This document shows positions 8,677 to 17,483 of a DNA stretch of 64,000 nt, piece by piece. The position numbers and the translations under genes were made by a program. The stretch's first letter is position 1; the number at the start of each line of letters is the position of its first letter. Source of the stretch: JALHMI01 sp964598535 (GTDB lineage: Bacteria; Planctomycetota; Planctomycetia; Pirellulales; PALSA-1355); contig CAZRCI010000005.1 in the NCBI GenBank assembly GCA_964598535.1, positions 1 to 64,000 on the forward strand, read 5' to 3'. The notes beneath the pieces are model-generated. The model was given only the letters and a program-made list of their open reading frames with translations, was not told where the DNA came from and made no database searches.

Positions 8677-9051
8677 ATGTCCGAGCCCGCAACCGCGCCC
8701 GCGCCGGTTACCGATTCACCCTGGTTTTGGGTGCTGCTATTCAGCGCCGCTGGGATCGTCTGCCTGCTTTTGATCGCACCGCAATATGGCAAGCGGCAGC
8801 GGCGGCTCGAGATGCAGTATATGGCGCGCGAGGAGATGCTCCGCAGGCAGGCCGCGGGAGAGCCGGCGGCACGCGAGGCGGGCCAGGAGGGCGAGGCTCC
8901 TCCGCCGGCCGTGGGCGAATTGATCATTCCGATCTGGCCGCTCATGTCTTTGTGTCTCGGAGTGATGGGATTCGCCTGCTACATGCTGTGGCGTTCGCGT
9001 GTGGAAGCCGAGCCGAGCGACGACCCCTTTCAACCGCGGGGATCGCCATGA
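8677..9051 (+). CDS. Small two-TM membrane protein (hypothetical)
   Basis: The 124-residue product has two hydrophobic segments, about residues 16-38 (WFWVLLFSAAGIVCLLLI) and 83-108 (LIIPIWPLMSLCLGVMGF). They are separated by a charged, Arg/Glu/Ala-rich loop with coiled-coil character (RRLEMQYMAREEMLRRQ). No family is recognised. Its stop codon overlaps the ATG of the following gene (ATGA at 9048-9051), so the two are translationally coupled. The ATG at 8677 was chosen over the TTG two codons earlier. Confidence 0.7.
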   Translation: MSEPATAPAPVTDSPWFWVLLFSAAGIVCLLLIAPQYGKRQRRLEMQYMAREEMLRRQAAGEPAAREAGQEGEAPPPAVGELIIPIWPLMSLCLGVMGFACYMLWRSRVEAEPSDDPFQPRGSP

Positions 9052-9584
9052 GCATATTTGTCGAAAGCCCGTGGCCGGCGATTGCGGTCTGCACGGTTTT
9101 GATTTTCGGCCGCGGGGTGTTGTTTTTGCGCACAGGCAGTGCCTGGGTGATTGCGGCCCTGGTCGCCTGCGTGGGCCTGATGGTGGGGATGGTGGTTCTC
9201 GAACGCGCGATCGTCACGGAAACCGAGCAAGTCGAGGACACGCTGCACGGCATCGCCGAGTATCTCGAAGCGAACGACATTCCGATGGTGGTGGCTTCGT
9301 TCGCGCCGAACTGCCCCGGCATCGGCCCGGCTCGCTCGGCGCTCAATCGCGTGACGGTACAGTCGGCCACGGTGGGGCGCGATCTTGAAGTGCGGATCAA
9401 CAGGCTGACGTCGCCGCCGACGGCCACGGCGTATTTTACCGGCCGCGTGCAGGCGCGGGACAAGAGCGGCACGATTCCCTATGAGAACTACATTCGCAAG
9501 TTCAAGGTGCGGCTTGAACGGCACGGCGACCGCTGGCTGATCTCGGACTATGAAGACGGCGATCTGCGGCGCAAGATGGATTGA
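9048..9584 (+). CDS. Membrane-anchored protein with a C-terminal NTF2-like region (hypothetical)
   Basis: The protein has 178 residues. Two hydrophobic helices occupy roughly residues 8-48 and are followed by a soluble part: HGIAEYLEANDI, VRINRL, TAYFTGRVQARD and a C-terminal KVRLERHGDRWLISDYE. That ending is typical of NTF2/SnoaL-like domains, where a strand carries GDRW. This fold call is tentative. The start overlaps the previous stop by 4 bases, so the two small membrane proteins probably function together. Function is unknown. Confidence 0.7.
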   Translation: MSIFVESPWPAIAVCTVLIFGRGVLFLRTGSAWVIAALVACVGLMVGMVVLERAIVTETEQVEDTLHGIAEYLEANDIPMVVASFAPNCPGIGPARSALNRVTVQSATVGRDLEVRINRLTSPPTATAYFTGRVQARDKSGTIPYENYIRKFKVRLERHGDRWLISDYEDGDLRRKMD

Positions 9585-9641
9585 ACGTCGGGGACGTTGC
9601 AAGGGGCGGCATGCATTTGCGCTGCTTGGACGATGTCCGCT

Positions 9642-10205
9642 TTATTCGGCGGGCTTTTTCACGAACAACTGTTCGGTTGCGGGGTCGTAGACGTACTCTT
9701 CGCCAGCGGGCAGTTCCGGCAACCGAACGCCGTTTTCGCGGATGATGATGCTCATGAACTCTTGGTGGGACTTAGGGCCTTTGTTGTTGTGTTCGGCCTT
9801 GTAGAGTTGCATGGCCTTGGGGATTTGCACTTCGAACGCGATGCGTTCCTCGGTGCGAAAATAGGCTTCGACCGGGGTCGTGACGAAGCCTGGCCCGCCG
9901 TAGTTTTGGCCCTTGGCGCCGACGCCGACTCCGGCGACTTCGCCGAGCGGAGCGTTCGGGGCCGATGGAGCCGGCATTTCGGCAGTCGTGGCGGGTTGTT
10001 GCACCGGCGCGTCCTGGGCCGAGGCTGGTTGTTCGTCCGCAGGTTCAGCGTCTGGCGCGGCCTCGCTCGGGTCGGCCGGCGGAGCAGGCGCCGGGGCAGC
10101 GGGCGCCGGCGGTCCGCCGGCGGAATCAGTTTCCGGCGGAAGCTCGCCGCAGCCAACGATTGCAAGCAGCGCGGTCAGCACTAGTGGTCCCAGCACACGG
10201 TTCAT
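9642..10205 (-). CDS. Lipoprotein with a Pro/Ala-rich linker (hypothetical)
   Basis: The 187-residue product has a lipoprotein signal peptide (MNRVLGPLVLTALLAIVGC, lipobox VGC with Cys19). A Pro/Ala/Asp/Glu-rich low-complexity linker follows (about residues 25-85). The C-terminal domain of about 90 residues is compact (AYFRTEERIAFE, KAMQLYKAEHNNKGPKSHQEF, YVYDPATEQLFV) and resembles a pseudopilin-type lollipop tail often seen in planctomycete proteins. A good ribosome site (AAGGAGA) precedes the ATG at 10205. It lies downstream of surE on the same strand and may be co-transcribed with it. Confidence 0.75.
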   Translation of the reverse strand: MNRVLGPLVLTALLAIVGCGELPPETDSAGGPPAPAAPAPAPPADPSEAAPDAEPADEQPASAQDAPVQQPATTAEMPAPSAPNAPLGEVAGVGVGAKGQNYGGPGFVTTPVEAYFRTEERIAFEVQIPKAMQLYKAEHNNKGPKSHQEFMSIIIRENGVRLPELPAGEEYVYDPATEQLFVKKPAE

Positions 10206-10231
10206 TGCCTCGGTCTCCTTGCGCGTTTGTC

Positions 10232-11017
10232 TCAAAGATTCGGCAGTTCTTGTTTCAGTTCGAATTGCCACGATTCCATTTCTGCCAACACGCCGCGTTT
10301 TGTCAGGTCGAAGTCGAGCGGCGTAAGCGTCACGAAGCCCTTTCGCAGCGCGGAGAGGTCGGTTTCGTGTTCGCCTTGATGCGCGACGGGATCGGACAGG
10401 GCCCAGAAGTAACTCCGACCGCGGGGATCGATTCGTTTTTCGTATTGCGCTCCATTGCCGCGCCAGAGGCCCATCGGCACGACGCGCACCTCGGGCCGCG
10501 GCTGCGAAAGCGCCGCGGTGGGGATGTTGAGATTATAGAGCTGCGGCGCGGACGATTTCTTGGCCAGGATCTGCTCGATCACGCTACGGGCGACCTTGGC
10601 CGCCTTGTCGAATTCGGCCTGCTCGCTGAACTCGAGCGACACGGCCACGCTGGTGAGCCCGAAGAAGGCCCCCTCGATCGCGGCCGCCACCGTGCCGGAA
10701 TACAACACGTTGATGCCGGCGTTCAGGCCGCCGTTGATGCCGCTTACCACGAGGTCGGGCATGCGCGGGCAGAACTCGTGAATACCGATCTTCACACTGT
10801 CGGCAGGGCTGCCTTCGACGGCCCAGCCGCGTCGTTGCCGGGCCTGAAACAGTTCGTTGGCCACCAGCGGGCTGAGGTACGTGATCGAGTGCCCCACGCC
10901 GCTTTGCTCCGTGGCCGGCGCGACGACATACACGTCGCCCAGCTTTTCCAGCTCGCGTTCCATGGCAGCGAGCCCGGGGGCGTAGATGCCGTCGTCGTTT
11001 GTGAGCAGGATCAGCAC
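10232..11017 (-). CDS. surE: 5'/3'-nucleotidase SurE
   Basis: SurE is a metal-dependent nucleoside 5'-monophosphate phosphatase of the cytoplasm. The motif LLTNDDGIYAPG, with the metal-binding Asp pair, opens the protein. VVAPATEQSGVGHSIT, SGINGGLNAGINVLYSGTVAAAIEG and GFVTLTPLDFD follow, as in the family. The GTG at 11017 gives 261 residues beginning at the first conserved strand; a TTG at 11041 would add eight residues and cannot be excluded. The lipoprotein gene lies 26 bp downstream. Confidence 0.92.
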   Translation of the reverse strand: MLILLTNDDGIYAPGLAAMERELEKLGDVYVVAPATEQSGVGHSITYLSPLVANELFQARQRRGWAVEGSPADSVKIGIHEFCPRMPDLVVSGINGGLNAGINVLYSGTVAAAIEGAFFGLTSVAVSLEFSEQAEFDKAAKVARSVIEQILAKKSSAPQLYNLNIPTAALSQPRPEVRVVPMGLWRGNGAQYEKRIDPRGRSYFWALSDPVAHQGEHETDLSALRKGFVTLTPLDFDLTKRGVLAEMESWQFELKQELPNL

Positions 11018-11199
11018 GTGCGGGGGGGACCTTGGCGGCAAGCAATTCGATGGAGACAGTTAGTATATCGCTCGGTCCGCGGTGGCGGCAAACGGACCAC
11101 AACGGCCGCCAGGCGCGAATCCATCCCAAACCGATTCGCCGGGGGGACGTTCTGCCTTGAGGTGGGCGTCGAGCCAATGCGCGTTTCTGGCCGGTTTGC

Positions 11200-11688
11200 C
11201 TACAAATGCTTCGCCCGAAATGCATTGAGCGTCGCGTGAGCCTGGCCTTGATGGTGGCCTTCGTGCCAACCGATGATGTGGAGCACGGTTAGGAAGGTCC
11301 AGCCTTTGGCGGCTAGCTGGGGCGGGGTATCGTTGAGCTGCGCGTCGGTGTAGGTCGCCAAGGCGGCCGATAGCGATGTCCGGCCGGCGTCGAGTACATC
11401 GCGGATTTGTGCCAGGTCGGGAACGGTCTCGGCCGCGGTGCTACCTCCTCGATAGTGCGCCCAAAGGTCGGTGAGGCGTCCGGGGTGGTCTGGTGTCAGG
11501 TAGTTGGCAAAAATGTCCTCGGTTACGCCGATGTGCATGAACTGCCAGGCGACGTGAGCCCGGCCCGGCCCGAGGCGGAAATCCAGCGCTGCTTGCGGAT
11601 CGGGAAGCTTGGCAATTTCGTCGAGCGTTGCCAGCGTGCGTCCGCGGTTGAATTCAAAGCTCTTCGAAAGAATCTCGATCGTGCCCAT
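11200..11688 (-). CDS. DinB-family protein
   Basis: The 162-residue helical protein fits the DinB/YfiT four-helix bundle. Its metal-ligand histidines are the His in AWQFMHIGVTED (helix 2) and the pair in IIGWHEGHHQGQ (helix 4). DinB-like proteins are thiol-dependent metalloenzymes or transferases of generally unknown substrate. The ATG at 11688 (MGTIEILSKSFEF) was chosen because the 59 residues upstream in the open frame are unrelated in character. No operon partner is obvious. Confidence 0.8.
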   Translation of the reverse strand: MGTIEILSKSFEFNRGRTLATLDEIAKLPDPQAALDFRLGPGRAHVAWQFMHIGVTEDIFANYLTPDHPGRLTDLWAHYRGGSTAAETVPDLAQIRDVLDAGRTSLSAALATYTDAQLNDTPPQLAAKGWTFLTVLHIIGWHEGHHQGQAHATLNAFRAKHL

Positions 11689-11825
11689 CGTGCGCCCCCT
11701 CGGCAATGAATCGGTTGTCGGATTCGGTGTGTTGGGAATTATCTTAGGACGGTGACCGCGCGGTGACCAGCCGCTGGCGGCGAAACCCTGGCGATGAAAC
11801 GCGATGGGCGGTATGCTTGGCAGCG

Positions 11826-12458
11826 ATGTATTCGACCAGGAACCAATCGATGGGGCATGCCGCATTGCTGCTAGCGATCGTCGTGTCGGCCGCAGCGTCG
11901 GCGGCGGAATTTGCGCCGCTGTTCGATGGCCGCACGCTCGATGGTTGGGAGGGGAATCTCGAGGCGTTCCGGATCGAGGACGGCGCGATCGTGGGCGGCA
12001 CGCTGAGCGCGCGCATTCCGCGCAACGAGTTTCTCTGCACCCAGGCCGAATATGGCGACTTCGAACTGCGGCTGAAGTTCAAGCTGCTGGGGAGCGGGGC
12101 CAACGCCGGCGTGCAGATTCGCACCGAACGCATTCCAAACCATCACGAGGTGCGCGGCTATCAGGCCGATCTTGGCGATGGCTACTGGGGGGCATTGTAC
12201 GACGAATCGCGTCGCAACCGCGTGTTGGCAGCCGCCGATCCGAAGCTAATCGATGAAGTGTTGCGCCGCGACGAATGGAACGACTATACGATTCGTTGCA
12301 CGGGTCCGCGGATTCAGCTCTGGATCAACGGACGCCAGACGGTCGATTACACCGAGGCGGACAAGACGGTTTCGCGCACGGGCGTGATCGGTCTGCAAAT
12401 CCATGGCGGGCCGCCCAGCGAGGCCTGGTACAAAGACATTCGCATCCAAAGGCTATAA
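11826..12458 (+). CDS. Secreted DUF1080 (3-keto-disaccharide hydrolase-like) protein
   Basis: A signal peptide (AALLLAIVVSAAASA, cut before AEF) is followed by a single DUF1080 jelly-roll of about 185 residues. Hallmarks are PLFDGRTLDGWEG, IVGGTLS, FLCTQAEYGDFELRLKFKL, NAGVQIRTERIP, GYQADLGDGYWG and the C-terminal SEAWYKDIRIQ. The fold is concanavalin-like. Several family members cleave 3-keto-glucosides, and planctomycetes carry many copies. The total is 210 residues from the ATG at 11826; an ATG at 11850 is a near-equal alternative with an AGGA ahead of it. A HAD phosphatase gene starts 9 bp downstream, so the two form an operon. Confidence 0.85.
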   Translation: MYSTRNQSMGHAALLLAIVVSAAASAAEFAPLFDGRTLDGWEGNLEAFRIEDGAIVGGTLSARIPRNEFLCTQAEYGDFELRLKFKLLGSGANAGVQIRTERIPNHHEVRGYQADLGDGYWGALYDESRRNRVLAAADPKLIDEVLRRDEWNDYTIRCTGPRIQLWINGRQTVDYTEADKTVSRTGVIGLQIHGGPPSEAWYKDIRIQRL

Positions 12459-12467
12459 GCGTTTTTC

Positions 12468-13139
12468 ATGACCGATCGCGTCTCCGTTTCGTCCGCCCTC
12501 GCACACCGTCCGACACTCGCCCGGCCGCGGTTCTTTTACTTCGACCTGGGCAACGTGCTGCTCAAGTTCGACCATCACCTGGCCGCGCGGCAGATGGCCG
12601 CGGTTGCCGGCGTGAGCGAGCAACTTGTTTGGGACACGGTGTTCGGCGGCGATTTGGAACTGCGCTACGAGGCGGGTGAAATCGGCGATGAAGAGTTTCA
12701 CGAGATCTTTTGCCGGGCGACCGACTCGCGTCCCGACATGCAGCAACTGCTGCTGGCCGGCAGCCAGATCTTTACGCCCAACACGTCGATCTATCCGATT
12801 GTCGGCGGCCTGGTCGCGGCCGGCTACCGGCTGGGCATCCTGTCGAACACCTGCCCTGGCCATTGGTCTTACTGCTTCGGCGGGCAGTACGCGCTGCTCA
12901 ACAAGGGCTTCGAGGTCTATGCGCTGAGCTACGAACTGGGGGCGTGCAAGCCATCGCCAATGATTTTCGATGGCGCCGCGAAACTGGCCGGCGTGGCGCC
13001 TGAGGATATCTTTTTTGTCGATGACGTGGCCGGGCATGTCGCGGGCGCCAAAGCCGCCGGCTATGACGCCGTGCAATATACCAGCACCTCGCAGCTCGCG
13101 GCCGATCTGCATATCCGCGGCGTGCGGTTCAACTATTAG
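12468..13139 (+). CDS. HAD-superfamily hydrolase (YihX-like phosphatase)
   Basis: The 223-residue HAD protein has motif I FYFDLGNVLL (nucleophile Asp in DLGN), motif II ILSNT, a conserved Lys in ACKPSPMIF and motif III FFVDDVAGHV. The DxGN variant and the SNT motif place it with the YihX/GPP-like sugar-phosphate phosphatases rather than DxDGT enzymes. The substrate is not predictable. It follows the DUF1080 gene by 9 bp and may act on a sugar phosphate arising downstream of it; that link is inference. Confidence 0.82.
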   Translation: MTDRVSVSSALAHRPTLARPRFFYFDLGNVLLKFDHHLAARQMAAVAGVSEQLVWDTVFGGDLELRYEAGEIGDEEFHEIFCRATDSRPDMQQLLLAGSQIFTPNTSIYPIVGGLVAAGYRLGILSNTCPGHWSYCFGGQYALLNKGFEVYALSYELGACKPSPMIFDGAAKLAGVAPEDIFFVDDVAGHVAGAKAAGYDAVQYTSTSQLAADLHIRGVRFNY

Positions 13140-13169
13140 CAGGCCTGCTGAAAAACGTCGGGAGCGGGT

Positions 13170-14243
13170 TCACACCCAGCGGAATAGCTTGAGCGCCAGG
13201 ACGAAGGTCACGATTGACCATGCGCTGAGCAGGCCAATTTGCGGCCATTGACTGGCCAGGCTTGCGCCCTCTTGCATCACCGCCCGCAGGGCTTCGTTAA
13301 GCGCCGTTAGCGGCAATAGCTTGATAAAGGGTTGCGCCGCGTCCGGAAAGCGATCGGACGAAAAGAAGATGCCCGAGAGGAGCCACATTGGCAGCATCAC
13401 GAGGTTCATGAGTCCGGAGACGGCTTCGAGCGTTTTGGCCCTGCTGGCGACGAGCAGGCCCAGGCCGGCGAAGGTGGTTGCTCCCAGCAGTACCAGGAAC
13501 GCGACGGCCGCCAGGCTACCATAGATCACGACGCCAAAGGCGACGCGCGCGAAGAGCAAGAGTACAAAGACCTCGGGCACGAGAAACAGCAGCCGGCTGA
13601 ACATGACGCCGCCCAGGAAGTCGGTTTTTCGCATGGGCGTGGCGAGGAATCGCTTGAGCAGTTTGCGAATTCTCATGTCGACGGTGACAAAGCCGACGCC
13701 CCAGAGCCCGCCGCCCATCAGGCTCATGCCCAAGAGGCCGGGGACGAGAAAGTCGATGTAGCGTCCGCCGGGTTCGTTGAACTCCTCGACGCGGACCTGG
13801 GCCACGTCCTGCCGGCCCGCGGCACGCTGGAGCGCATCGTCCACGGCCGTCTCGGCCAGTAAGCTCTCGGGCCGCGTCGGATCGAATTGATATTCGTAGG
13901 TCGGTGTATCGCTGTCGCCGACTTCGATGACGAGCGCCGTGCGCCCGGTGCGCAGGTGCAGTCTCGCTTCGTCGGGTGTCACGAGCCGCGGTTCGAACCG
14001 GTCTTGCTTGGAGAGCGACTCGAGGACGGCTTTCGCCCGGGGGCTATCGACAACGTCGACCGCGATTTGCTCGACCGGCTGGTTGCGAAACGCGATGCCC
14101 AGCCCGACGACGAGCAGGATCGGAAAGCCGTAGACCCAGAACACGGCCTCGGGTTCGCGATAGAACTCGCGCAGCCGGGCCAGGGTCAACTCGCCGAGCG
14201 GCCAATAGCGCTGTTGGTTGGTAGCCGTTGGGTCGGCCTTCAT
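13170..14243 (-). CDS. ABC-2 type transporter permease
   Basis: The 357-residue membrane protein has an N-terminal helix (VFWVYGFPILLVVGLGIAF), a periplasmic domain of about 130 residues, and then five hydrophobic segments in the C-terminal half. These include FLVPGLLGMSLMGGGLWGVG and LVMLPMWLLSGIFFSS, the usual ABC-2 arrangement. It overlaps the ATPase gene by 4 bp (ATGA), so the pair forms one exporter. Substrate unknown; drug or lipid export is typical of the class. Confidence 0.88.
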   Translation of the reverse strand: MKADPTATNQQRYWPLGELTLARLREFYREPEAVFWVYGFPILLVVGLGIAFRNQPVEQIAVDVVDSPRAKAVLESLSKQDRFEPRLVTPDEARLHLRTGRTALVIEVGDSDTPTYEYQFDPTRPESLLAETAVDDALQRAAGRQDVAQVRVEEFNEPGGRYIDFLVPGLLGMSLMGGGLWGVGFVTVDMRIRKLLKRFLATPMRKTDFLGGVMFSRLLFLVPEVFVLLLFARVAFGVVIYGSLAAVAFLVLLGATTFAGLGLLVASRAKTLEAVSGLMNLVMLPMWLLSGIFFSSDRFPDAAQPFIKLLPLTALNEALRAVMQEGASLASQWPQIGLLSAWSIVTFVLALKLFRWV

Positions 14244-15190
14244 GCATGCACCGGTTCATCGTCGAGATGGCGGCCGGCCAGTTTTACGAATACGTCTTCG
14301 AGACTGGCGTGGCGAGTGGTCAAGCTGGTCAGTTCCCCGCCGTGGTTACTAAGCTGTTCGAGGAGCAAGGGCAACACGACGTGCGGCTCGGCGACCGAGA
14401 GGCTCCACGTGCTGTCGTCCTGCCGGACTTCATTGACCGAGGGGAGGGTGGCTAGCGTGGCGTTGAGCGGCTCGACAGGCGCGCAGGCCAAAGTAAACTC
14501 GATCACGTGCTCGCCGCCGAGTGAGGCGATCAGCTCGCGCGGCGTGCCCAGGGCGATGACTTGCCCGTGGTCGACGATCGCCACCCGATCGCAAAGCCGT
14601 TCGGCTTCGTCCATATAGTGGGTGGTAAGCAAGATCGTGCGGCCGGCCGAACGTACATCGCGGATGATGTCCCAGAGTTGCCGCCGCGAGCTGGGATCGA
14701 GCCCCGTGGTCGGTTCGTCGAGGAACAGGAGTTCGGGATTTCCGACGAGCGCGCAGGCCACGGCCAGGCGTTGCTTCTGGCCGCCCGAGAGCTTACCGAC
14801 GCGGGCATCGGCTTTTTCTTCGAGCGAGACTCGGGCCAGGCATTCTCGTGGATCGGGGCCTTCGCGGTAAAAGCTGCGAAACAGCCGCAAGGTTTCCAAG
14901 ACGGTGAGTTTTTCTGAGAGGCGTGTTTCTTGCAGAGAAATGCCGATTCGCTGGCGGATTTCGTTATCGGCCTGTCCCCAGCGAAAGCCGAGCACTTCAA
15001 CCTCTCCGGAGGTGGGCGTGAGCAAGCCTTCGAGAATTTCGATGGTCGTGGTCTTGCCGGCGCCGTTGGGGCCCAGCAGCCCGAAGCATTCGCCCCGCTG
15101 AACTTCGAGGTTCAACCCGCGCACGGCTTCGACCGGTGGCCGGCCATCGTAGCGTTTCACCAGGTTTTTACAGCGAATGGCGAGCGTCAT
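14240..15190 (-). CDS. ABC transporter ATP-binding protein
   Basis: The 316-residue ATPase has Walker A GPNGAGKTTT, the Q-loop ISLQETRLSEKL, signature LSGGQKQRLAVA, Walker B LLFLDEPTTGLD and H-loop TTHYMDEAE. A C-terminal extension of about 80 residues (HVIEFTLACAPVEPL to SLEDVFVKLAGR) matches the DUF4162-type tail of ABC-2 exporters. The ATG at 15190 (MTLAIRCKNLVKRYDG) was chosen because family similarity starts there. Its stop overlaps the start of the permease gene. Confidence 0.92.
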   Translation of the reverse strand: MTLAIRCKNLVKRYDGRPPVEAVRGLNLEVQRGECFGLLGPNGAGKTTTIEILEGLLTPTSGEVEVLGFRWGQADNEIRQRIGISLQETRLSEKLTVLETLRLFRSFYREGPDPRECLARVSLEEKADARVGKLSGGQKQRLAVACALVGNPELLFLDEPTTGLDPSSRRQLWDIIRDVRSAGRTILLTTHYMDEAERLCDRVAIVDHGQVIALGTPRELIASLGGEHVIEFTLACAPVEPLNATLATLPSVNEVRQDDSTWSLSVAEPHVVLPLLLEQLSNHGGELTSLTTRHASLEDVFVKLAGRHLDDEPVHA

Positions 15191-15404
15191 GGGGCTACAT
15201 TCGGGCGGAGATTCGTGCGACAATCGGTGCGGCCAGCGGTAGAGTGGCGGTGTTTGTGAGGAGCGATTGTACCGCCGCGTAGGGCCGATCGTCGAGCCAG
15301 CCGCAGCCAAGTCGAACTTTCCTGGCGCGACACGGGCCGCGGTTCACGAGTTCGCGCGGATTCGTTGGTTGTTTGTAGGGACAAGCAGGCGCATTGAGAT
15401 CGCA

Positions 15405-16409
15405 ATGAGTAACAAGCATCCGCGAGCCAGACCGCATGTGCTCAGAAACCTGACCGTGCTCGCGGCGGCCAGTGTCGCGTTGGCCGCTTTGGTGCTAGGG
15501 CTCGCGCCGGCCGCCAGGCAACTCTCGCCCGAGCATGATTTGTTTCCCGCGGAGCTCGTGGCTTTTCGGCCTGACGAGCGCAATCCGCTGTTCACGGCCG
15601 GGGGTGAAGGGGAGTGGGACGCCAAGATCCGCGAGCGGGGCTGGATCCAGCGCGGCGAGGCAGGTTGGCGGCTATGGTACACCGGTTACGACGGCACCAA
15701 AGAGGGGATCCGCCGACTTGGTTATGCCACCTCGCCGGATGGCGTTCATTGGACGCGTTACGCCGGTAATCCGCTGATTACGGACCTTTGGGTGGAGGAC
15801 ATGATGGTCGTTCGTCACGGGGGGATGTACTACATGTTTGCCGAAGGGGCCGGAGACCTTGCGCAGCTTTTGACCTCTACGGATGGCATTCACTGGGAGC
15901 CGCGCGGCACGCTTGACGTGCGTTACGCGGATGGTAGTCCACTCGCGCCGGGCCCGTTTGGGACGCCCACGGCCTGGCACGAGAACGGCGTGTGGTATTT
16001 GTTTTACGAGCGCCAGGATAAAGCCGTTTGGCTTGCGCGTTCCACGGATCTGAACGTGTGGACGAACGTGCGGGACGAGCCGGTGCTTCATTGCGGTCCA
16101 GCGGAGCACGACGAGCACATGATCGCGCTCAATCAGGTGATTCGCTACCGGGGCGCATACTATGCCATCTATCATGGCACCGGCGGCGCGACGGCCCGCC
16201 GAGTATGGAACACGAACATTGCCCGCTCGACAGATCTGGTGAACTGGCTGAAGTTCCCCGGCAATCCGATTATCCACGACAAATCGAGCGGCCAGGTACA
16301 CTTCGACGGCCGCCGGTTGCGGCTCTATACGACGCACGACCGCGTTGACCTGTTTTGGCCCGCCGACACGAACACCAATCGCGCGAGCGATACCGAGCGC
16401 AAGCCGTGA
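15405..16409 (+). CDS. Five-bladed beta-propeller glycosidase-like protein (GH43/GH130-like), membrane-anchored
   Basis: The product has 334 residues. A hydrophobic N-terminal segment (LTVLAAASVALAALVLGLAP) acts as a signal or anchor. The rest shows propeller repeats of the type IRRLGYATSPDGVHWTR, NPLITD, LLTSTDGIHWEPRG and ARSTDLNVWTN, as in GH32/43/130 enzymes and sugar-binding relatives. Acidic residues are plentiful at strand starts, but the catalytic set cannot be fixed by eye. The ribokinase-like gene overlaps its stop by 4 bp, so a secreted sugar-releasing or binding role linked to sugar phosphorylation is plausible. Confidence 0.75.
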   Translation: MSNKHPRARPHVLRNLTVLAAASVALAALVLGLAPAARQLSPEHDLFPAELVAFRPDERNPLFTAGGEGEWDAKIRERGWIQRGEAGWRLWYTGYDGTKEGIRRLGYATSPDGVHWTRYAGNPLITDLWVEDMMVVRHGGMYYMFAEGAGDLAQLLTSTDGIHWEPRGTLDVRYADGSPLAPGPFGTPTAWHENGVWYLFYERQDKAVWLARSTDLNVWTNVRDEPVLHCGPAEHDEHMIALNQVIRYRGAYYAIYHGTGGATARRVWNTNIARSTDLVNWLKFPGNPIIHDKSSGQVHFDGRRLRLYTTHDRVDLFWPADTNTNRASDTERKP

Positions 16410-17266
16410 CGCCGATCGTCTACAACCTGGGATCGTTGAATCTCGATCGCGTGTTTCGCGTGCCGCGCATTGTCGGGCCGGGCGAAACGCTGGCCGCCCG
16501 ATCGTTGACGACGTATCCCGGCGGCAAGGGCGCGAATCAATCGGTGGCCCTGGCGCGAGCCGGCGCGCAGGTCGTGCATATCGGCAAGCTTGGCACCGAT
16601 GGGCGGATGCTGCGCGAGCGACTGGCATCCGAAGGCATCGATCTGCGGCATGTAGTCGACGTTGCCGACTCGCCCACCGGACAGGCGATCGTTCAGGTGG
16701 ACGACCGCGGCCAGAATTCAATCGTCATTCTAGCGGGCGCCAATGGCGAGGTGACGTCAGCAGACGCGGAAGCCGCCCTGGCGACCGCCGCGCCGGGTGC
16801 GTGGCTGCTCACGCAAAACGAAACCAGCGGCGTGGCCGAGGCGATGCACATCGCCAAGCGGCGCGGGATGAAGGTGGCGTTCAATCCTGCTCCGGCCAAC
16901 GAACGCGTGCGCGACTATCCGCTCGAACTGGTCGACCTGTGGTGTCTGAACGAGAGTGAGCACACGTTTTTACACGGCCTGACGCCGATCTTGCTCCAGG
17001 GGGAACAAGAGATTCTACACACGCGCGGGGCCGAAGGCGTCGTGCTTCAAACCGCCGCCGGCCAGTGGGCGTTTCCGGCGGACAAGGTCGCGGTGGTCGA
17101 CACTACGGCGGCTGGTGATACCTTGCTTGGCTACTATCTGGCCGGACTCGTGGCGGGCTTGCCGCCCGAGGCACGGCTCCGGCGGGCAGTTCACGCGGCC
17201 TCGATCTGCGTGACGCGTCGCGGGGCGATGGATTCCATCCCCCGGGCCGCGGAAATACCGTTGTAG
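16406..17266 (+). CDS. PfkB-family carbohydrate kinase (ribokinase-like)
   Basis: The 286-residue protein has NLGSLNLDRVF at the start, the sugar-binding PGGKGANQSVALARAGA, NPAPAN and the ATP/anion-hole signature DTTAAGDTLLGYYLAGL near the end. The usual signature is DTxGAGD; here the first Gly is Ala (AAGD). The overall order matches ribokinase. It starts with GTG at 16406, overlapping the previous stop by 4 bases (GTGA), which implies translational coupling. The sugar is not predictable. Confidence 0.85.
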   Translation: MTPIVYNLGSLNLDRVFRVPRIVGPGETLAARSLTTYPGGKGANQSVALARAGAQVVHIGKLGTDGRMLRERLASEGIDLRHVVDVADSPTGQAIVQVDDRGQNSIVILAGANGEVTSADAEAALATAAPGAWLLTQNETSGVAEAMHIAKRRGMKVAFNPAPANERVRDYPLELVDLWCLNESEHTFLHGLTPILLQGEQEILHTRGAEGVVLQTAAGQWAFPADKVAVVDTTAAGDTLLGYYLAGLVAGLPPEARLRRAVHAASICVTRRGAMDSIPRAAEIPL

Positions 17267-17318
17267 CAGCGCCGGCGCGGAGGCGGACGATTGAGCTTGC
17301 GCCGCGCCGCACGTTATG

Positions 17319-17410
17319 ATAGCAGCCCGTGGAAATGTGCGCCGAGCCGCGCGATCGTCCGGATGCGATCTCAAGTAGGACAACGTAAGGCGGCACATTT
17401 CAACCGGCTG
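17319..17410 (-). repeat. Intergenic dispersed repeat, copy C
   Basis: Read on the minus strand, this segment carries CTTACGTTG, TTGAGATCGCATCCG (plus strand 17361-17375), CGATCGCGC and TTTCCACGGGCTGCT (plus strand 17321-17335). These match copies A and B in the same order. It lacks the 5' half seen in A and B. Its two ends are inverted versions of each other (GAAATGTGC types at 17332-17340 and, inverted, 17394-17402). It lies wholly between the ribokinase-like gene and the NHL protein gene, antisense to both. Confidence 0.6.
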
Positions 17411-17483
17411 ATCATCCCCGCTTCGTCGTCGACGACCGCTACCAACTCGCTGTGTATTTTCTACCTGCCCAGGAGCCTTCACC

